Program-made: the position numbers and the translations under genes
Shown: one piece after another, positions 62,001 through 64,000 of the stretch
Position numbering within the stretch: position 1 is the first letter of the stretch
Layout of the letters: each line of letters begins with the position of its first letter
Notes under the pieces: model-generated
What the model was told of the DNA's origin: nothing
Seen by the model: the letters and a program-made list of their open reading frames with translations, nothing else
Databases searched by the model: none
Assembly (NCBI GenBank): GCA_963377175.1
Contig: CAUJNA010003297.1
Location: 462,691 to 526,690 of the forward strand
Reading direction: 5' to 3'
Origin: Effrenium voratum
Taxonomy: Eukaryota; Sar; Dinophyceae; Suessiales; Symbiodiniaceae
DNA: 64,000 bases

Positions 62001-63140
62001 GGAGACAAAAAAGACAAATGACACAAAGGAGGCAAAGCAAGCAAAGGACAAATGAGACAAAGGAGGCAAAGGAGACAAATAAGACAAATGACACAAAGGA
62101 GGCAAAGGAGGCAAAGGAGCAAAATGAGACGAAGGAGGCAAAGCAGGCAAAGGACAAATGAGACAAAGGAGGCAAAGGGGACAAATGAGACAAACGAGGC
62201 AAAGGAGACAAAGCAGACAAATGACACAAAGGAGGCAAAGGAGGCAAAGGAGCAAAATGAAACGAAGGAGGCAAAGCAGGCAAAGGACAAATGAGACAAA
62301 GGNNNNNNNNNNNNNNNNNNNNNNNNNNNNNNNNNNNNNNNNNNNNNNNNNNNNNNNNNNNNNNNNNNNNNNNNNNNNNNNNNNNNNNNNNNNNNNNNNN
62401 NNGGCAAAGGGACAAAGGAATGCAAAGGAGCAAAATGAGACGTAGGAGGCAAAAAAGACAAATGACAAATGAGACAAAGGAGGCAAAGTGGACAAATGAC
62501 ACAAAGGAGGCAAAGGAGACAAAGAAGACAAATGACACAAAGGAGGCAAAGGAGACAAAGAAGACAAATGACACAAAGGAGGCAAAGGAGGCAAAGGAGC
62601 AAAATGAGACGAAGGAGGCAAAAAAGACAAATGACAAATGAGACAAAGGAGGCAAAGTGGACAAAGACACAAAGGAGGCAGAGGAGACAAGAAGACAAAA
62701 CGCACAAAAGGAGGCAATGGGGCCGCAGGAGGCGCACGAGGCAAAGGAGCAAGGAGGCAAAGGAGCCGAATGAGTACGAAGGAGGCAAAAAAGACAAATG
62801 ACAAATGAGACAAAGGAGGCAAAGTGGACAAATGCACAAAGGAGGCAAAGGGACAAAAGAAGACAAATGACACAAAGGAGGCAAAGGAGACAAAGAAGAC
62901 AAACGAGGCAAAGGAGACAAAGGAGGCAAAGGAGCAAAATGAGACGAAGGAGGCAAAAAAGACAAATGACAAATGAGACAAAGGAGGCAAAGTGGACAAA
63001 TGACACAAAGGAGGCAAAGGAGACAAAGAAGACAAATGACACAAAGGAGGCAAAGGAGACAAAGAAGACAAACGAGGCAAAGGAGACAAAGGAGGCAAAG
63101 GAGCAAAATGAGACGAAGGAGGCAAAGGAGGCAAAATATA
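59045..63140. repeat. 4.1-kb minisatellite of GAGGCAAAG-type 9-mers
   Basis: The plus strand is built of 9-bp words such as GAGGCAAAG, GAGACAAAT, GAGACAAAC and GACACAAAG, arranged in longer higher-order units of roughly 110-160 bp that recur with variation (for example GAGCAAAATGAGACGAAGG about thirty times). T is almost absent from the plus strand except in ATGA. The minus strand lacks stops in three registers, producing open frames of 1432, 1358, 782 and 573 codons made of leucine/cysteine, serine/phenylalanine or proline/leucine runs; these are artefacts of the repeat. It is interrupted by an assembly gap. Confidence 0.97.
62303..62402. other. Assembly gap of 100 N
   Basis: Exactly 100 N inside the minisatellite, the conventional length for a gap of unknown size. 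The true length of the array is therefore unknown. Confidence 0.99.
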
Positions 63141-63158
63141 GAAACAGTCGCACTCGGC

Positions 63159-63934
63159 CTCTGCGTGGGCTTCACCGGCTCCACCTCCTTAAGCGTCTCC
63201 CGCTCGGCAGTGCTCAGGGCTTCCGTGATGGAACCCATGATGCGGCAGCCATGCGCGTCCAGGGCCCAGCTCCTTACCAGCGCCTGCGAAAGGGAGTGGG
63301 TCATGGAGTTCTGGGCGGAGGGGAGAGGTTGAGTTGGAAGGCTTGGCTGATGTGCGAATTCCAGAATACTATTTGAGGCCTTTGTGTCAAACTTTCATGT
63401 TTGGGGGGTACGACCTTCAGAATAAACCTTGGAACCTTTGCCGTGAGCAGGGCTTGGCTGATTGTCTGATTAGTGAGAGTTTCTGGGAGTTTCTCTGACT
63501 ACGTTCGGGCTCATGGGAATCAGCAAATCTCCTAGATACTCGTGCAAGAGTTGCAAGTGGAAAACATCAAACGCCTCGTCGAAGGGGCTGAGGCTGCAGA
63601 AGATCAGCTGGATATGCTTCTCCTGGCAATCCTGGGCCACCTGCGATATTACAAATGGGTGCGTCAAAAGTAGCCCTGGCGAGGTTGAGAGGGAACATGA
63701 AAGCAATCATCTGGGTAGGGCTTTGCGAACACTTTAAAAAAACCAACAGCCATATGTGATTCCACCCGCGGTCCTTGAACATCATGCTAGAACAATTGGT
63801 CCTTTTTTGAGACTGTGTACGTTGGTACGAATGCATTTCGGTCTATTACCACCATTTCGGCCCCCTGCGCCTTCGCTAGGTGTGACATGGCACTGTCGTT
63901 GATCCCTTGACAGCTGGCGCAGTCTACGATCAGC
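63159..63934 (-). CDS. SulP/SLC26-type anion transporter, STAS domain exons
   Basis: Exons 63934-63871, 63640-63575 and 63283-63159. They read 'LIVDCASCQGINDSAMSHLA', then 'VAQDCQEKHIQLIFCSLSPF', then 'ALVRSWALDAHGCRIMGSIT' followed by 'EALSTAERETLKEVEPV'. Joined, this reproduces the STAS fold of SulP transporters: a central beta strand with D-x-S before the first helix, a helix, strand 'IQLIFC', and the closing 'GSITEAL', which corresponds to the family's I-F-x-T-V-x-E-A-L. STAS domains regulate sulfate/anion transport at membranes. The first two junctions are phase 0 with GC donors (AAG|GC, GAG|GC); the third exon ends at AG|GCCGAG in phase 2. The membrane part would lie beyond the right edge. 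A stand-alone STAS protein is the main alternative. Confidence 0.7.
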
Positions 63935-64000
63935 CTAAGCGCAGGCGCGAACGCAATGCGACCACTCAAAGGACATGTTTGCCCCCAAGGCCGGCAGAAG

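Noticed and set aside
59046..63376. Many plus-strand frames of KEAKETNE-type repeats that look like a charged coiled-coil protein
   Set aside because: They are cut by regular TGA stops in all registers and derive from the 9-bp satellite; no exon-like boundaries.
1..64000. tRNA, rRNA, CRISPR, bacterial promoters or terminators
   Set aside because: No cloverleaf, rRNA motif, spaced direct-repeat array or operon-like layout was seen by eye; a tRNAscan/Infernal run would be decisive.

Overview
The window looks like nuclear DNA of a eukaryote, most probably a dinoflagellate. This is inferred from four things. Recognisable coding sequence occurs only as short exons (about 30-200 bp) separated by introns of roughly 0.1-4 kb. 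Most introns whose ends are fixed by protein homology start with GC rather than GT and end with AG. Almost every credible exon lies on the minus strand, as in dinoflagellate unidirectional gene arrays. Simple and satellite repeats are abundant. No rRNA, tRNA, CRISPR array or bacterial operon was seen. The species cannot be named from the sequence.

Layout, read right to left because the genes run on the minus strand. At 56.2-63.9 kb three exons encode a STAS domain of SulP/SLC26 anion-transporter type. A 4.1-kb purine-biased minisatellite (59.05-63.14 kb, containing a 100-N gap) follows, then seven exons in compatible phase, probably the C-terminal part of the same gene; the satellite would then sit in an intron. 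At 53.9-55.6 kb there are three long plus-strand open frames of uncertain meaning. Isolated minus exons of unknown family lie at 48.6-53.9 kb. At 39.3-47.4 kb twelve phase-compatible exons encode most of a seven-bladed beta-propeller lactonase (6-phosphogluconolactonase family). Isolated exons and low-complexity DNA occupy 30-39 kb. At 28.0-29.5 kb three exons give the Q-motif and Walker A region of a DEAD-box RNA helicase. At 24.4-26.5 kb there is a satellite made of inverted (foldback) units with a palindrome of about 330 bp. At 22.75-24.04 kb are the last exons of an ankyrin-repeat protein. At 18.7-19.2 kb is the start of an SPX-domain protein. Many credible but unidentified minus exons lie at 1-16.7 kb, including a probable first exon at 13.29 kb and a phase-compatible chain at 6.0-8.95 kb.

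No functional operon logic applies. The recognisable products (anion transport, sugar-phosphate lactone hydrolysis, RNA unwinding, phosphate/inositol-polyphosphate sensing, ankyrin scaffolding) are unrelated housekeeping-type functions. All exon limits are read by eye from splice-like sites, frame and homology. The homology-supported genes (lactonase, helicase, STAS, SPX, ankyrin) are the firm part; the unidentified exons are hypotheses.
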